Shown: one piece after another, positions 1 through 11,519 of the stretch | How the letters are laid out: every line of letters starts with the position of its first letter | How positions within the stretch are numbered: position 1 is the stretch's first letter | Source of the DNA: Euonymus europaeus | Lineage: Eukaryota > Streptophyta > Magnoliopsida > Celastrales > Celastraceae | Direction of reading: 5' to 3' | NCBI GenBank assembly: GCA_963580455.1 | Contig: OY756958.1 | Location: forward strand, 15,388,501 to 15,452,500 | DNA length: 64,000 bases | Position numbers and translations under genes: made by a program | Notes under the pieces: model-generated | Seen by the model: the letters and a program-made list of their open reading frames with translations, nothing else | Told to the model about the DNA's origin: nothing | Databases searched by the model: none

Positions 1-800
1 CTATCAAAGTTGCTCGGTGTACACTTTTTGTTGTTCTTCTATGTCAAATTTTACGAGTATAAGCTTCCTAGATTATTTCGATGACAAAAAACCAACTATC
101 AATGACCAATCGACAAAACCTTTAAAAGCTACTCCATAGAGAGAGTTGAGCAACTTCGGACCATAAAAGTTGCTCAGTGTACACTTTTTATTGTTCTTTT
201 AGGTCAAATTTTTCGACTATAAGCATCCTAGATTATTTCGATGCCAAAACCCCAACTTTCTATAACAAATGGACAAAAACTTTTAAAGCTACTCCATAGA
301 GAGAGTTGAGCAACTTCAGAACATAAAAGTTGCTCGGTGTACATTTTTTATTGTTATTCTATATCAAATTTTACGAGTATAAGCTTCCTAGATTATTTCG
401 ATGCCAAAACTCCAACTTTCTATGAAAAATGGACAAAAACTTTTAAAGCTACTCAATAGAGAGAGTTGAGCAACTTCAGAACATAAAAGTTGCTCGGTGT
501 ACACTTTTTATTGTTATTCTATGTCAAATTTTATGAGTATAAGCTTCCTAGATTCTTTCGATGCCAAAACCACAACTTTCTATGACAAATGGACAAAAAC
601 TTTTAAAGCTACTCCATAGGGAGAGTTGAGCAACTTCAGAACATAAAAGTTGCTCGGTGTACACTTTTTATTGTTATTCTATATCAATTTTTACGAGTAT
701 AAGCTTCCTAGATTATTTCGATGGCAAAAACCCAACTTTCTATGACTAAAGGACAAAACCGTTTAAAGCTCCTCCATAGAGTGAGTTGAGCAACTTCAAA
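1..800 (+). repeat. Pentamer HOR B-C-D-E-F, copy 1 (800 bp)
   Basis: Five monomers of distinct types: B at 1, C at 161 (with AAGCATCC, so no HindIII site), D at 321, E at 481 (GATTCTTTCG and CCATAGGGAG) and F at 641 (ATGGCAAAAACCC). The same five-type order with nearly the same sequence returns at 4161-4960. The B-C pair is also repeated at 801-1120 and 1281-1520. Confidence 0.85.
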
Positions 801-815
801 CTATCAAAGTTGCTC
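788..815. repeat. Inverted repeat spanning a monomer junction (example)
   Basis: GAGCAACTT at 788-796 is the exact reverse complement of AAGTTGCTC at 807-815, giving a 9-bp stem around a 10-base loop across the boundary between two monomers. The same pair recurs at most monomer junctions in the window, for instance at 148-175. The palindrome GTGTACAC follows just downstream of the right arm. Dyad symmetries of this kind have been proposed to promote non-B DNA at centromeres that lack CENP-B boxes. That role is inference here. Confidence 0.85.
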
Positions 816-1760
816 GGTGTACACTTTTTGTTGTTCTTCTATGTCAAATTTTACGAGTATAAGCTTCCTAGATTATTTCGATGACAAAAAACCAACTATC
901 AATGACCAATCGACAAAACCTTTAAAAGCTACTCCATAGAGAGAGTTGAGCAACTTCGGACCATAAAAGTTGCTCGGTGTACACTTTTTATTGTTCTTTT
1001 AGGTCAAATTTTTCGACTATAAGCATCCTAGATTATTTCGATGCCAAAACCCCAACTTTCTATAACAAATGGACAAAAACTTTTAAAGCTACTCCATAGA
1101 GAGAGTTGAGCAACTTCAGAACATAAAAGTTGCTTGGTGTACATTTTTTATTGTTATTCTATATCAAATTTTACGAGTATAAGCTTCCTAGATTATTTCG
1201 ATGGCAAAAACCCAACTTTCTATGACAAAAGGACAAAACCGTTTAAAGCTCCTCCATAGAGTGAGTTGAGCAACTTCAAACTATCAAAGTTGCTCGGTGT
1301 ACACTTTTTGTTGTTCTTCTATGTCAAATTTTACGAGTATAAGCTTCCTAGATTATTTCGATGACAAAAAACCAACTATCAATGACCAATCGACAAAACC
1401 TTTAAAAGCTACTCCATAGAGAGAGTTGAGCAACTTCGGACCATAAAAGTTGCTCGGTGTACACTTTTTATTGTTCTTTTAGGTCAAATTTTTCGACTAT
1501 AAGCATCCTAGATTATTTCGATGCCAAAACCCCAAGTTTCTATGACAAATGGACAAAAACGTTAAAAGCTCCCCCACAGAGAGAGTTGTGCAATTCCGGA
1601 CCATCAAAGTTGCTCATTGTACACTTTTTATTGTTCTTCTACGTAAAATTTTACGAGTATAAGCTTCCTAGATTATTTCGATGCCAAAAACCCAACTTTC
1701 TATGACAAATGGACAAAACCGTTTAAAGCTCCTCCATAGAGTGAGTTGAGCAACTTCGGA
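801..1760 (+). repeat. Truncated HOR copies: B-C-D/F trimer, then B-C-K
   Basis: 801-1280 repeats B and C and then a hybrid monomer (1121) that starts as D (ACATTTTTTATT, TATATCAA) and ends as F (ATGGCAAAAACCC). D and E are thus collapsed into one copy, which leaves a 480-bp trimer. A new B follows at 1281, C at 1441 (with the variant CCCAAGTTTC and CCCCCACAGAG) and K at 1601. The hybrid fits unequal exchange within the monomer. Confidence 0.7.
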
Positions 1761-2400
1761 CTATCAAAGTTGCTCGGTGTACACTTTTTATTGTTCTTCT
1801 ATGTCAAATTTTACGAGTATAAGCCTCCTAGATTATTTCGATGTGAAAACAACAACTTTACAAGACAAATGGACAAAAACGTTAGAAGCTCCTCCATAGA
1901 GAGAGTTGTGCAACTTCGGACTATCAAAATTGCTCAGTGTACACTTTTTATTGTTATTCTATGTCAAACTTTACGATTATAAGCTTCCTAGATTATTTCG
2001 ATGCCAAAACCCCAACTTTCTATGACAAATGGACAAAACCGTTTAAAGCTCCTCCATAGAGTGAGTTGAGCAACTTCGGACTATCAAAGTTGCTCGGTGT
2101 ACACTTTTTATTGTTCTTCTATGTCAAATTTTACGAGTATAAGCCTCCTAGATTATTTTGATGTGAAAATAACAACTTTACAAGACGAATGGACAAAAAC
2201 GTTAGAAGCTGCTCCATAGAGAGAGTTGTGCAACTTCGGACTATCAAAATTGCTCGGTGTACACTTTAAATTGTTATTCTATGTCAAATTTTACGAGTAT
2301 AAGCTTCCTAGATTATTTCGATGCCAAAACCCCAACTTTCTATGACAAATGGACAAAAACTTTTAAAGCTACTCCATAGAGAGAGTTGAGCAACTTCAGA
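1761..2400 (+). repeat. L-M dimer repeated twice
   Basis: L monomers (GATGTGAAAAC, AAGCCTCC in place of AAGCTTCC) lie at 1761 and 2081. Each is followed by an M monomer (CTATCAAAATTGC) at 1921 and 2241. The two M copies differ in their second halves: the first ends CCTCCATAGAGTGAG, the second ACTCCATAGAGAGAG and leads into a D run. L lacks the HindIII site because of the C in AAGCCT. Confidence 0.7.
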
Positions 2401-4160
2401 ACATAAAAGTTGCTCGGTGTACATTTTTTATTGTTATTCTATATCAAATTTCACGAGTATAAGCTTCCTAGATTATTTCGATGCCAAAACTCCAACTTTC
2501 TATGACAAATGGACAAAAACTTTTAAAGCTACTCAATAGAGAGAGTTGAGCAACTTCAGAACATAAAAGTTGCTCGGTGTACACTTTTTATTGTTATTCT
2601 ATGTCAAATTTTACGAGTATAAGCTTCCTAGATTCTTTCGATGCCAAAACCACAACTTTTTATGACAAATGGACAAAAACTTTTAAAGCTACTCCATAGG
2701 GAGAGTTGAGCAACTTCAATACATAAAAGTTGCTCGGTGTATACTTTTTATTGTTATTCTATATCAAATTTTACGAGTATAAGCTTCCTAGATTATTTCG
2801 ATGCCAAAACTCCAACTTTCTATGACAAATGGACAAAAACTTTTAAAGCTACTCAATAGAGAGACTTGAGCAACTTCAGAACATAAAAGTTGCTCGGTGT
2901 ACACTTTTTATTGTTATTCTATGTCAAATTTTACGAGTATAAGCTTCCTAGATTCTTTCGATGCCAAAACCACAACTTTCTGTGACAAATGGACAAAAAC
3001 TTTTAAAGCTACTCCATAGGGAGAGTTGAGCAACTTCAGAACATAAAAGTTGCTCGGTGTACACTTTTTATTGTTATTCTATATCAAATTTTACGAGTAT
3101 AAGCTTCCTAGATTATTTCGATGGCAAAAACCCAACTTTCTATGACAAAAGGACAAAACCGTTTAAAGCTCCTCCATAGAGTGAGTTGAGCAACTTCAGA
3201 ACATAAAAGTTGCTCGGTGTACACTTTTTCTTGTTATTCTATGTCAAATTTTACGAGTATAAGCTTCCTAGATTCTTTCGATGCCAAAACCACAACTTTC
3301 TATGACAAATAGACAAAAACTTTTAAAGCTACTCCATAGGGAGAGTTGAGCAACTTCAGAACATAAAAGTTGCTCGGTGTACACTTTTTATTGTTATTCT
3401 ATATCAAATTTTACGAGTATAAGCTTCCTAGATTATTTCGATGCCAAAACTCCAACTTTCTATGACAAATGGACAAAAACTTTTAAAGCTACTCAATAGA
3501 GAGAGTTGAGCAACTTCAGAACATAAAAGTTGCTCGGTGTACACTTTTTATTGTTATTCTATGTCAAATTTTACGAGTATAAGCTTCCTAGATTCTTTCA
3601 ATGCCAAAACCACAACTTTTTATGACAAATGGACAAAAACATTTAAAGCTACTCCATAGGGAGAGTTGAGCAACTTCAGAACATAAAAGTTGCTCGGTGT
3701 ACACTTTTTATTGTTATTCTATATCAAATTTTACGAGTATAAGCTTCCTAGATTATTTCGATGCCAAAACTCCAACTTTCTATGAAAAATGGACAAAAAC
3801 TTTTAAAGCTACTCAATAGAGAGAGTTGAGCAACTTCAGAACATAAAAGTTGCTCGGTGTACACTTTTTATTGTTATTCTATGTCAAATTTTACGAGTAT
3901 AAGCTTCCTAGATTCTTTCGATGCCAAAACCATAACTTTCTATGACAAATGGACAAAAACTTTTAAAGCTACTCCATAGGGAGAGTTGAGCAACTTCAGA
4001 ACATAAAAGTTGCTCGGTGTACACTTTTTATTGTTATTCTATATTAAATTTTACGAGTATAAGCTTCCTAGATTATTTCGATGGCAAAAACCCAACTTTC
4101 TATGACAAAAGGACAAAACCGTTTAAAGCTCCTCCATAGAGTGAGTTGAGCAACTTCAAA
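2401..4160 (+). repeat. D-E dimer (320-bp) subarray with F interruptions
   Basis: Order by start: D 2401, E 2561, D 2721, E 2881, F 3041, E-like 3201, D 3361, E 3521, D 3681, E 3841, F 4001. D carries GATTATTTCG with ACTCAATAG, and E carries GATTCTTTCG with CCATAGGGAG, so the two alternate visibly. This is a local 320-bp HOR inside the larger pattern. The E-like monomer at 3201 has ACTTTTTCTTGTTATTC, a variant shared only with the one at 6561. Confidence 0.8.
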
Positions 4161-4960
4161 CTATCAAAGTTGCTCGGTGTACACTTTTTGTTGTTCTTCT
4201 ATGTCAAATTTTACGAGTATAAGCTTCCTAGATTATTTCGATGACAAAAAACCAACTATCAATGACCAATCGACAAAACCTTTAAAAGCTACTCCATAGA
4301 GAGAGTTGAGCAACTTCGGACCATAAAAGTTGCTCGGTGTACACTTTTTATTGTTCTTTTAGGTCAAATTTTTCGACTATAAGCATCCTAGATTATTTCG
4401 ATGCCAAAACCCCAACTTTCTATAACAAATGGACAAAAACTTTTAAAGCTACTCCATAGAGAGAGTTGAGCAACTTCAGAACATAAAAGTTGCTCGGTGT
4501 ACATTTTTTATTGTTATTCTATATCAAATTTTACGAGTATAAGCTTCCTAGATTATTTCGATGCCAAAACTCCAACTTTCTATGAAAAATGGACAAAAAC
4601 TTTTAAAGCTACTCAATAGAGAGAGTTGAGTAACTTAAAAACATAAAAGTTGCTCGGTGTACACTTTTTATTGTTATTCTATGTCAAATTTTACGAGTAT
4701 AAGCTTCCTAGATTCTTTCGATGCCAAAACCACAACTTTCTATGACAAATGGATAAAAACTTTTAAAGCTACTCCATAGGGAGAGTTGAGCAACTTCAGA
4801 ACATAAAAGTTGCTCGGTGTACACTTTTTATTGTTATTCTATATCAAATTTTACGAGTATAAGCTTCCTAGATTATTTCGATGGCAAAAACCCAACTTTC
4901 TATGACAAAAGGACAAAACCGTTTGAAGCTCCTCCATAGAGTGAGTTGAGCAACTTCAAA
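4161..4960 (+). repeat. Pentamer HOR B-C-D-E-F, copy 2 (800 bp)
   Basis: This is the near-identical return of 1-800 at an offset of exactly 4,160 bp (26 monomers). Similarity continues through B and C at 4961-5280, matching 801-1120. A few point differences are visible, such as TAACTTAAAAACAT near 4631 against CAACTTCAGAACAT near 471. Confidence 0.85.
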
Positions 4961-7680
4961 CTATCAAAGTTGCTCGGTGTACACTTTTTGTTGTTCTTCT
5001 ATGTCAAATTTTACGAGTATAAGCTTCCTAGATTATTTCGATGACAAAAAACCAACTATCAATGACCAATCGACAAAACCTTTAAAAGCTACTCCATAGA
5101 GAGAGTTGAGCAACTTCGGACCATAAAAGTTGCTCGGTGTACACTTTTTATTGTTCTTTTAGGTCAAATTTTTCGACTATAAGCATCCTAGATTATTTCG
5201 ATGCCAAAACCCCAACTTTCTATAACAAATGGACAAAAACTTTTAAAGCTACTCCATAGAGAGAGTTGAGCAACTTCAGAACATAAAAGTTGCTCGGTGT
5301 ACATTTTTTACTGTTATTCTATATCAAATTTTACGAGTATAAGCTTCCTAGATTATTTCGATGCCAAAACCCCAACTTTTTATGACAAATGGACAAAACC
5401 GTTTAAAGCTCCTCCATAGAGTGAGTTGACCAACTTCGGACTATCGAAGTTGCTCGGTGTACACTTTTTATTGTTCTTCTATGTCAAATTTTACGAGTAT
5501 AAGCCTCCTAGATTATTTCGATGTGAAAACAACAACTTTACAAGACAAATGGACAAAAAAGTTAGAAGCTCCTCCATGGAGAGAGTTGTGCAACTTCGGA
5601 CTATCAAAATTGCTCGGTGTACACTTTTTATTGTTATTCTATGTCAAATTTTACGAGTATAAGCTTTCTAGATTATTTCGATGCCAAAACCCCAACTTTC
5701 TACGACAAATGGACAAAAACTTTTAAAGCTACTCCATAGAGAGAGTTGAGCAACTTCAGAACATAAAAGTTGCTCGTTGTACATTTTTTTTTGTTATTCT
5801 ATATCAAATTTTACGAGTATAAGCTTCCTAGATTATTTCGATGCCAAAACCCCAACTTTCTATGACAAATGGACAAAAACTTTTAAAGCTACTCAATAGA
5901 GAAGTTTGAGCAACTTCAGAACATAAAAGTTGCTCGGTGTACACTTTTTATTGTTATTCCATATCAAATTTTACGAGTATAAGCTTCCTAGATTCTTTCG
6001 ATGCCAAAACCACAACTTTCTATGACAAATGGACAAAAACTTTTAAAGCTACTCCATAGGGAGAGTTGAGCAACTTCAGAACATAAAAGTTGCTCGGTGT
6101 ACACTTTTTATTGTTATTCTATATCAAATTTTACGAGTATAAGCTTCGTAGATTATTTCGATGTGAAAAAACCAACTTTACAAGACAAATGGACAAAAAC
6201 GTTAAAAGCTACTTCATAGTGAGAGTTGAGAAATTCCGGACCATCAAAGTTGCTCATTGTACACTTTTTATTGTTCTTCTACGTCAAATTTTACGAGTAT
6301 AAGCTTCCCAGATTATTTCGATGCCAAAAACCCAACTTTCTATGACAAATGGACAAAACCGTTTAAAGCTCCTCCATAGAGTGAGTTGAGCAACTTCGGA
6401 CTATCAAAGTTGCTCGGTGTACACTTTTTGTTGTTCTTCTATGTCAAATTTTACGAGTATAAGCTTCCTAGATTATTTCGATGCCAAAACCCCAACTTTC
6501 TATGACAAATGGACAAAACCGTTTAAAGCTCCTCCATAGAGTGAGTTGAGCAACTTCAGAACATAAAAGTTGCTCGGTGTACACTTTTTCTTGTTATTCT
6601 ATGTCAAATTTTACGAGTATAAGCTTCCTAGATTCTTTCGATGCCAAAACCACAACTTTCTATGACAAATGGACAAAAACTTTTAAAGCTACTCCATAGG
6701 GAGAGTTGAGCAACTTCAGAACATAAAAGTTGCTCGGTGTACACTTTTTATTGTTATTCTATATCAAATTTTACGAGTATGAGCTTCCTAGATTATTTCG
6801 ATGGCAAAAACCCAACTTTCTATGACAAAAGGACAAAATCGTTTAAAGCTCCTCCATAGAGTGAGTTGAGAAACTTCGGACTATCAAAGTTGCTCGGTGT
6901 ACACTTTTTGTTGTTCTTCTATGTCAAATTTTACGAGTATAAGCTTCCTAGATTATTTCGATGCCAAAAAACCAACGATCAATGACAAATCGGAAAAACC
7001 TATAAAAGCTACTCCATAGAGAGAGTTGAGCAACTTCGGACCATAAAAGTTGCTCGGTGTACACTTTTTATTGTTCGTTTATGTCCAATTTTACGACTAT
7101 AAGCATCCTAGATTATTTCGATGCCAAAACCCCAAGTTTCTATGACAAATGGACAAAAACGTTAAAAGCTCCCCCACAGAGAGAGTTGTGCAACTTCGGA
7201 CTATCAAAGTTGCTCGGTGTACACTTTTTATTGTTCTTCTATCTCAAATTTTACGAGTATAAGCTTCGTAGATTATTTCGATGTGAAAAAACCAACTTTA
7301 CAAGACAAATGGACAAAAACGTTAAAAGCTACTTCATAGTGAGAGTTAAGCAATTCCGGACCATCAAAGTTGCTCATTGTACACTTTTTATTGTTCTTCT
7401 ACGTAAAATTTTACGAGTATAAGCTTCCTAGATTATTTCGATGCCAAAAACCCAACTTTCTATGACAAATGGACAAAACCGTTTAAAGCTCCTCCATAGA
7501 GTGAGTTGAGCAACTTCGGAATATCAAAGTTGCTCGGTGTACACTTTTTATTGTTCTTCTATGTCAAATTTTACGAGTATAAGCCTCCTAGATTATATCG
7601 ATGTGAAAACAACAACTTTACAAGACAAATGGACAAAAAAGTTAAAAGCTCCTCCATAGAGAGAGTTGTGCAATTCCGGA
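4961..7680 (+). repeat. Mixed HOR stretch B-C-D/M-L-M-D-E-F/N-K and variants
   Basis: B 4961, C 5121, a D/M hybrid 5281, L 5441, M 5601, D 5761, E 5921, an F/N hybrid 6081 (GATGTGAAAAAACC with the TTCGTAG variant), K 6241, the consensus-like copy 6401, E-like 6561, F 6721, B 6881, C 7041, N 7201, K 7361, L 7521. The pieces follow the (N)-K-L-M-D-E-F-B-C order with losses and hybrids. There is no gene or non-satellite sequence in this stretch. Confidence 0.7.
6401..6560 (+). repeat. Consensus-like 160-bp monomer (reference copy)
   Basis: This is a convenient reference copy because it matches the majority base at most positions. Landmarks by monomer position: inverted-repeat right arm at about 7-15, GTGTACAC at about 17-24, T-rich tract at about 25-40, TCAAATTTTACGAG at about 44-57, AAGCTT at about 61-66, TTTCGATG at about 77-84, variable cassette at about 82-107, GGACAAAA at about 111-118, and the left arm GAGCAACTT at about 148-156. 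Subfamilies differ mainly in the cassette, in the AAAGCTCCTCC / AAAGCTACTC block, and in the 10 bases across the monomer boundary. Confidence 0.9.
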
Positions 7681-8960
7681 CCATCAAAGTTGCTCATTGT
7701 ACACTTTTTATTGTTCTTCTACGTCAAATTTTACGAGTATATGCTTCCTAGATTATTTCGATGCCAAAACCCCAACTTTCTATGACAAATGGACAAAACC
7801 GTTTAATGCTCCTCCATAGAGTGAGTTGAGCAACTTCGGACTATCAAAGTTGCTCGGTGTACACTTTTTATTGTTCTTCTATGTCAAATTTTACGAGTAT
7901 AACCCTCCTAGATTATTTCGATGTGAAAACAACAAATTTACAAGACAAATGGAGAAAAACGTTAGAAGCTCCTCCATAGAGAGAGTTGTGCAACTTCGGA
8001 CTATCAAAATTGCTCGGTGTACACTTTTTATTGTTATTCTATGTCAAATTTTACGAGTATAAGCTTCCTAGATTATTTCGATGCCAAAACCCCAACTTTC
8101 TATGACAAATGGACAAAAACTTTTAAAGCTACTCCATAGAGAGAGTTGAGCAACTTCAGAACATAAAAGTTGCTCGGTGTACATTTTTTATTGTTATTCT
8201 ATATCAAATTTTACGAGTATAAGCTTCCTAGATTATTTCGATGCCAAAACCCCAACTTTCTATGACAAATGGACAAAAACTTTTAAAGCTACTCAATAGA
8301 GAAGTTTGAGCAACTTCAGAACATAAAAGTTGCTCGGTGTACACTTTTTATTGTTATTCCATGTCAAATTTTACGAGTATAAGCTTCCTAGATTCTTTCG
8401 ATGCCAAAACCACAACTTTCTATGACAAATGGACAAAAACTTTTAAAGCTACTCCATAGGGAGAGTTGAGCAACTTCAGAACATAAAAGTTGCTCGGTGT
8501 ACACTTTTTATTGTTATTCTATATCAAATTTTACGAGTATAAGCTTCCTAGATTATTTCGATGGCAAAAACCCAACTTTCTATGACAAAAGGACAAAAGC
8601 GTTTAAAGCTCCTCCATAGAGTGAGTTGAGCAACTTCGGACTATCAAAGTTGCTCGGTGTACACATTTTATTGTTCTTCTATGTCAAATTTTACGAGTAT
8701 AAGCTTCCTAGATTATTTCGATGCCAAAAAACCAACTATCAATGACAAATCGACAAAACCTTTAAAAGCTACTCCATAGAGAGAGTTGAGCAACTTTGGA
8801 CCATAAAAGTTCCTCGGTGTACACTTTTTATTGTTCTTTTAGGTCAAATTTTACGACTATAAGCATCCTAGATTATTTCGATGCCAAAACCCCAACTTTC
8901 TATGACAAATGGACAAAAACGTTAAAAGCTCCCCCATAGAGAGAGTTGTGCAACTTCGGA
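7681..8960 (+). repeat. 8-mer HOR K-L-M-D-E-F-B-C, copy 1 (1,280 bp)
   Basis: Eight monomers, K 7681, L 7841, M 8001, D 8161, E 8321, F 8481, B 8641, C 8801, duplicated directly downstream at 1,280 bp. Rare shared variants confirm the duplication: AACCCTCCTAG in L, GTTATTCCATGTC in E, ACACATTTTATTG in B and GTTCCTCGGTG in C. True junctions lie a few bases inside the stated limits because the flanks are themselves homologous. Confidence 0.88.
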
Positions 8961-10240
8961 CTATCAAAGTTGCTCATTGTACACTTTTTATTGTTCTTCT
9001 ACGTCAAATTTTACGAGTATATGCTTCCTAGATTATTTCGATGCCAAAACCCCAACTTTCTATGACAAATGGACAAAACCGTTTAAAGCTCCTCCATAGA
9101 GTGAGTTGAGCAACTTCGGACTATCAAAGTTGCTCGGTGTACACTTTTTATTGTTCTTCTATGTCAAATTTTACGAGTATAACCCTCCTAGATTATTTCG
9201 ATGTGAAAACAACAAATTTACAAGACAAATGGAGAAAAACGTTAGAAGCTCCTCCATAGAGAGAGTTGTGCAACTTCGGACTATCAAAATTGCTCGGTGT
9301 ACACTTTTTATTGTTATTCTATGTCAAATTTTACGAGTATAAGCTTCCTAGATTATTTCGATGCCAAAACCCCAACTTTCTATGACAAATGGACAAAAAC
9401 TTTTAAAGCTACTCCATAGAGAGAGTTGAGCAACTTCAGAACATAAAAGTTGCTCGGTGTACATTTTTTATTGTTATTCTATATCAAATTTTACGAGTAT
9501 AAGCTTCCTAGATTATTTCGATGCCAAAACCCCAACTTTCTATGACAAATGGACAAAAACTTTTAAAGCTACTCAATAGAGAAGTTTGAGCAACTTCAGA
9601 ACATAAAAGTTGCTCGGTGTACACTTTTTATTGTTATTCCATGTCAAATTTTACGAGTATAAGCTTCCTAGATTCTTTCGATGCCAAAACCACAACTTTC
9701 TATGACAAATGGACAAAAACTTTTAAAGCTACTCCATAGGGAGAGTTGAGAAACTTCAGAACATAAAAGTTGCTCGGTGTACACTTTTTATTGTTATTCT
9801 ATATCAAATTTTACGAGTATAAGCTTCCTAGATTATTTCGATGGCAAAAACCCAACTTTCTATGACAAAAGGACAAAACCGTTTAAAGCTCCTCCATAGA
9901 GTGAGTTGAGCAACTTCGGACTATCAAAGTTGCTCGGTGTACACATTTTATTGTTCTTCTATGTCAAATTTTACGAGTATAAGCTTCCTAGATTATTTCG
10001 ATGCCAAAAAACCAACTATCAATGACAAATCGACAAAACCTTTAAAAGCTACTCCATAGAGAGAGTTGAGCAACTTTGGACCATAAAAGTTCCTCGGTGT
10101 ACACTTTTTATTGTTCTTTTAGGTCAAATTTTACGACTATAAGCATCCTAGATTATTTCGATGCCAAAACCCCAACTTTCTATGACAAATGGACAAAAAC
10201 GTTAAAAGCTCCCCCATAGAGAGAGTTGTGCAACTTCGGA
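8961..10240 (+). repeat. 8-mer HOR K-L-M-D-E-F-B-C, copy 2 (1,280 bp)
   Basis: Second member of the 1,280-bp tandem duplication, with the same order and the same rare variants as 7681-8960. Only a handful of base differences are visible by eye, for example GTTTAATGCT at 7801 against GTTTAAAGCT at 9081, and GAGAAACTTC near 9748. The next monomer at 10241 is N in place of K, which marks the right junction. Confidence 0.88.
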
Positions 10241-11519
10241 CTATCAAAGTTGCTCGGTGTACACTTTTTATTGTTCTTCTATCTCAAATTTTACGAGTAT
10301 AAGCTTCGTAGATTATTTCGATGTGAAAAAACCAACTTTACAAGACAAATGGACAAAAACGTTAAAAGCTACTTCATAGTGAGAGTTGAGAAATTCCGGA
10401 CCATCAAAGTTGCTCATTTTACACTTTTTATTGTTCTTCTACGTCAAATTTTACGAGTATAAGCTTGCTAGATTATTTCGATGCCAAAAACCCAACTTTC
10501 TATGACAAATGGACAAAACCGTTTAAAGCTCCACCATAGAGTGAGTTGAGCAACTTCGGACTATCAAAGTTACTCGGTATACACTTTTAATTGTTCTTCT
10601 ATGTCAAATTTTACGAGTATAAGCCTCCTAGATTATTTCGATGTGAAAACAACAACTTTACAAGACAAATGGACAAAAACGTTAGAAGCTCCTCCATAGA
10701 GAGAGTTATGCAACTTCGGACTATCAAGATTGCTCGGTGTACACTTTTTATTGTTATTCTATGTCAAATTTTACGAGTATAAGCTTCCTAGATTATTTCG
10801 ATGCCAAAACCCCAACTTTCTATGACAAATGGACAAAAACTTTTAAAGCTACTCAATAGGGAGAGTTGAGCAACTTCAGAACATAAAAGTTGCTCGGTGT
10901 ACACTTTTTATTGTTATTCTATGTCAAATTTTACGAGTATAAGCTTCCTAGATTCTTTCGATGCCAAAACCACAACTTTCTATGACAAATGGACAAAAAC
11001 TTTTAAACTACTCCATAGGGAGAGTTGAGCAACTTCAGAACATAAAAGTTGCTCGGTGTACACTTTTTATTGTTATTCTATATCAAATTTTATGAGTATA
11101 AGCTTCCTAGATTATTTCGATGGCAAAAACCCAACTTTCTATGACAAAAGGACAAAACCGTTTAAAGCTCCTCGATAGAGTGAGTTGAGCAACTTCGGAC
11201 TATCAAAGTTGCTCGGTGTACACTTTTTATTGTTCTTCTATGTCAAATTTTACGAGTATAAGCTTCCTAGATTATTTCGATGCCAAAAAATCAACTATCA
11301 ATGACAAATCGACAAAACCTTTAAAAGCTACTCCATAGAGAGAGTTGAGCAACTTCGGACCATAAAAGTTGCTCGGTGTACACTTTTTATTGTTCTTTTA
11401 TGTCAAATTTTACGACTATAAGCATCCTAGATTATTTTGATGCCAAAACCCCAACTTTCTATGACAAATGGACAAAAACGTTAAAAGCTCCCCCATAGAG
11501 AGAGTTGTACAACTTTGGA
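10241..11519 (+). repeat. 8-mer HOR variant N-K-L-M-E-F-B-C (1,279 bp)
   Basis: N 10241, K 10401, L 10561, M 10721, E 10881, F 11040, B 11200, C 11360. N is restored and D is missing relative to the preceding copies. The E monomer (10881-11039) is 159 bp because one G is lost in TTTTAAACTACTCC near 11,005-11,010. This is the first indel in the window and shifts all later monomer starts by one. Confidence 0.8.

Larger units (their letters stand above)
1..10880 (+). repeat. Domain I: 68 monomers in unbroken 160-bp register
   Basis: Monomer starts fall at 160n+1 throughout (for example 161, 801, 1281, 4161, 5281, 6401, 8961, 10881), so no net insertion or deletion survives across 68 copies. The types present are B, C, D, E, F, K, L, M and N. 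Types S, H and G, common later, are absent. The best-supported order is N-K-L-M-D-E-F-B-C, with local deletions and expansions. The strict length contrasts with the 157-161-bp drift in the rest of the window and suggests recent amplification or efficient homogenisation of this part. Confidence 0.9.
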
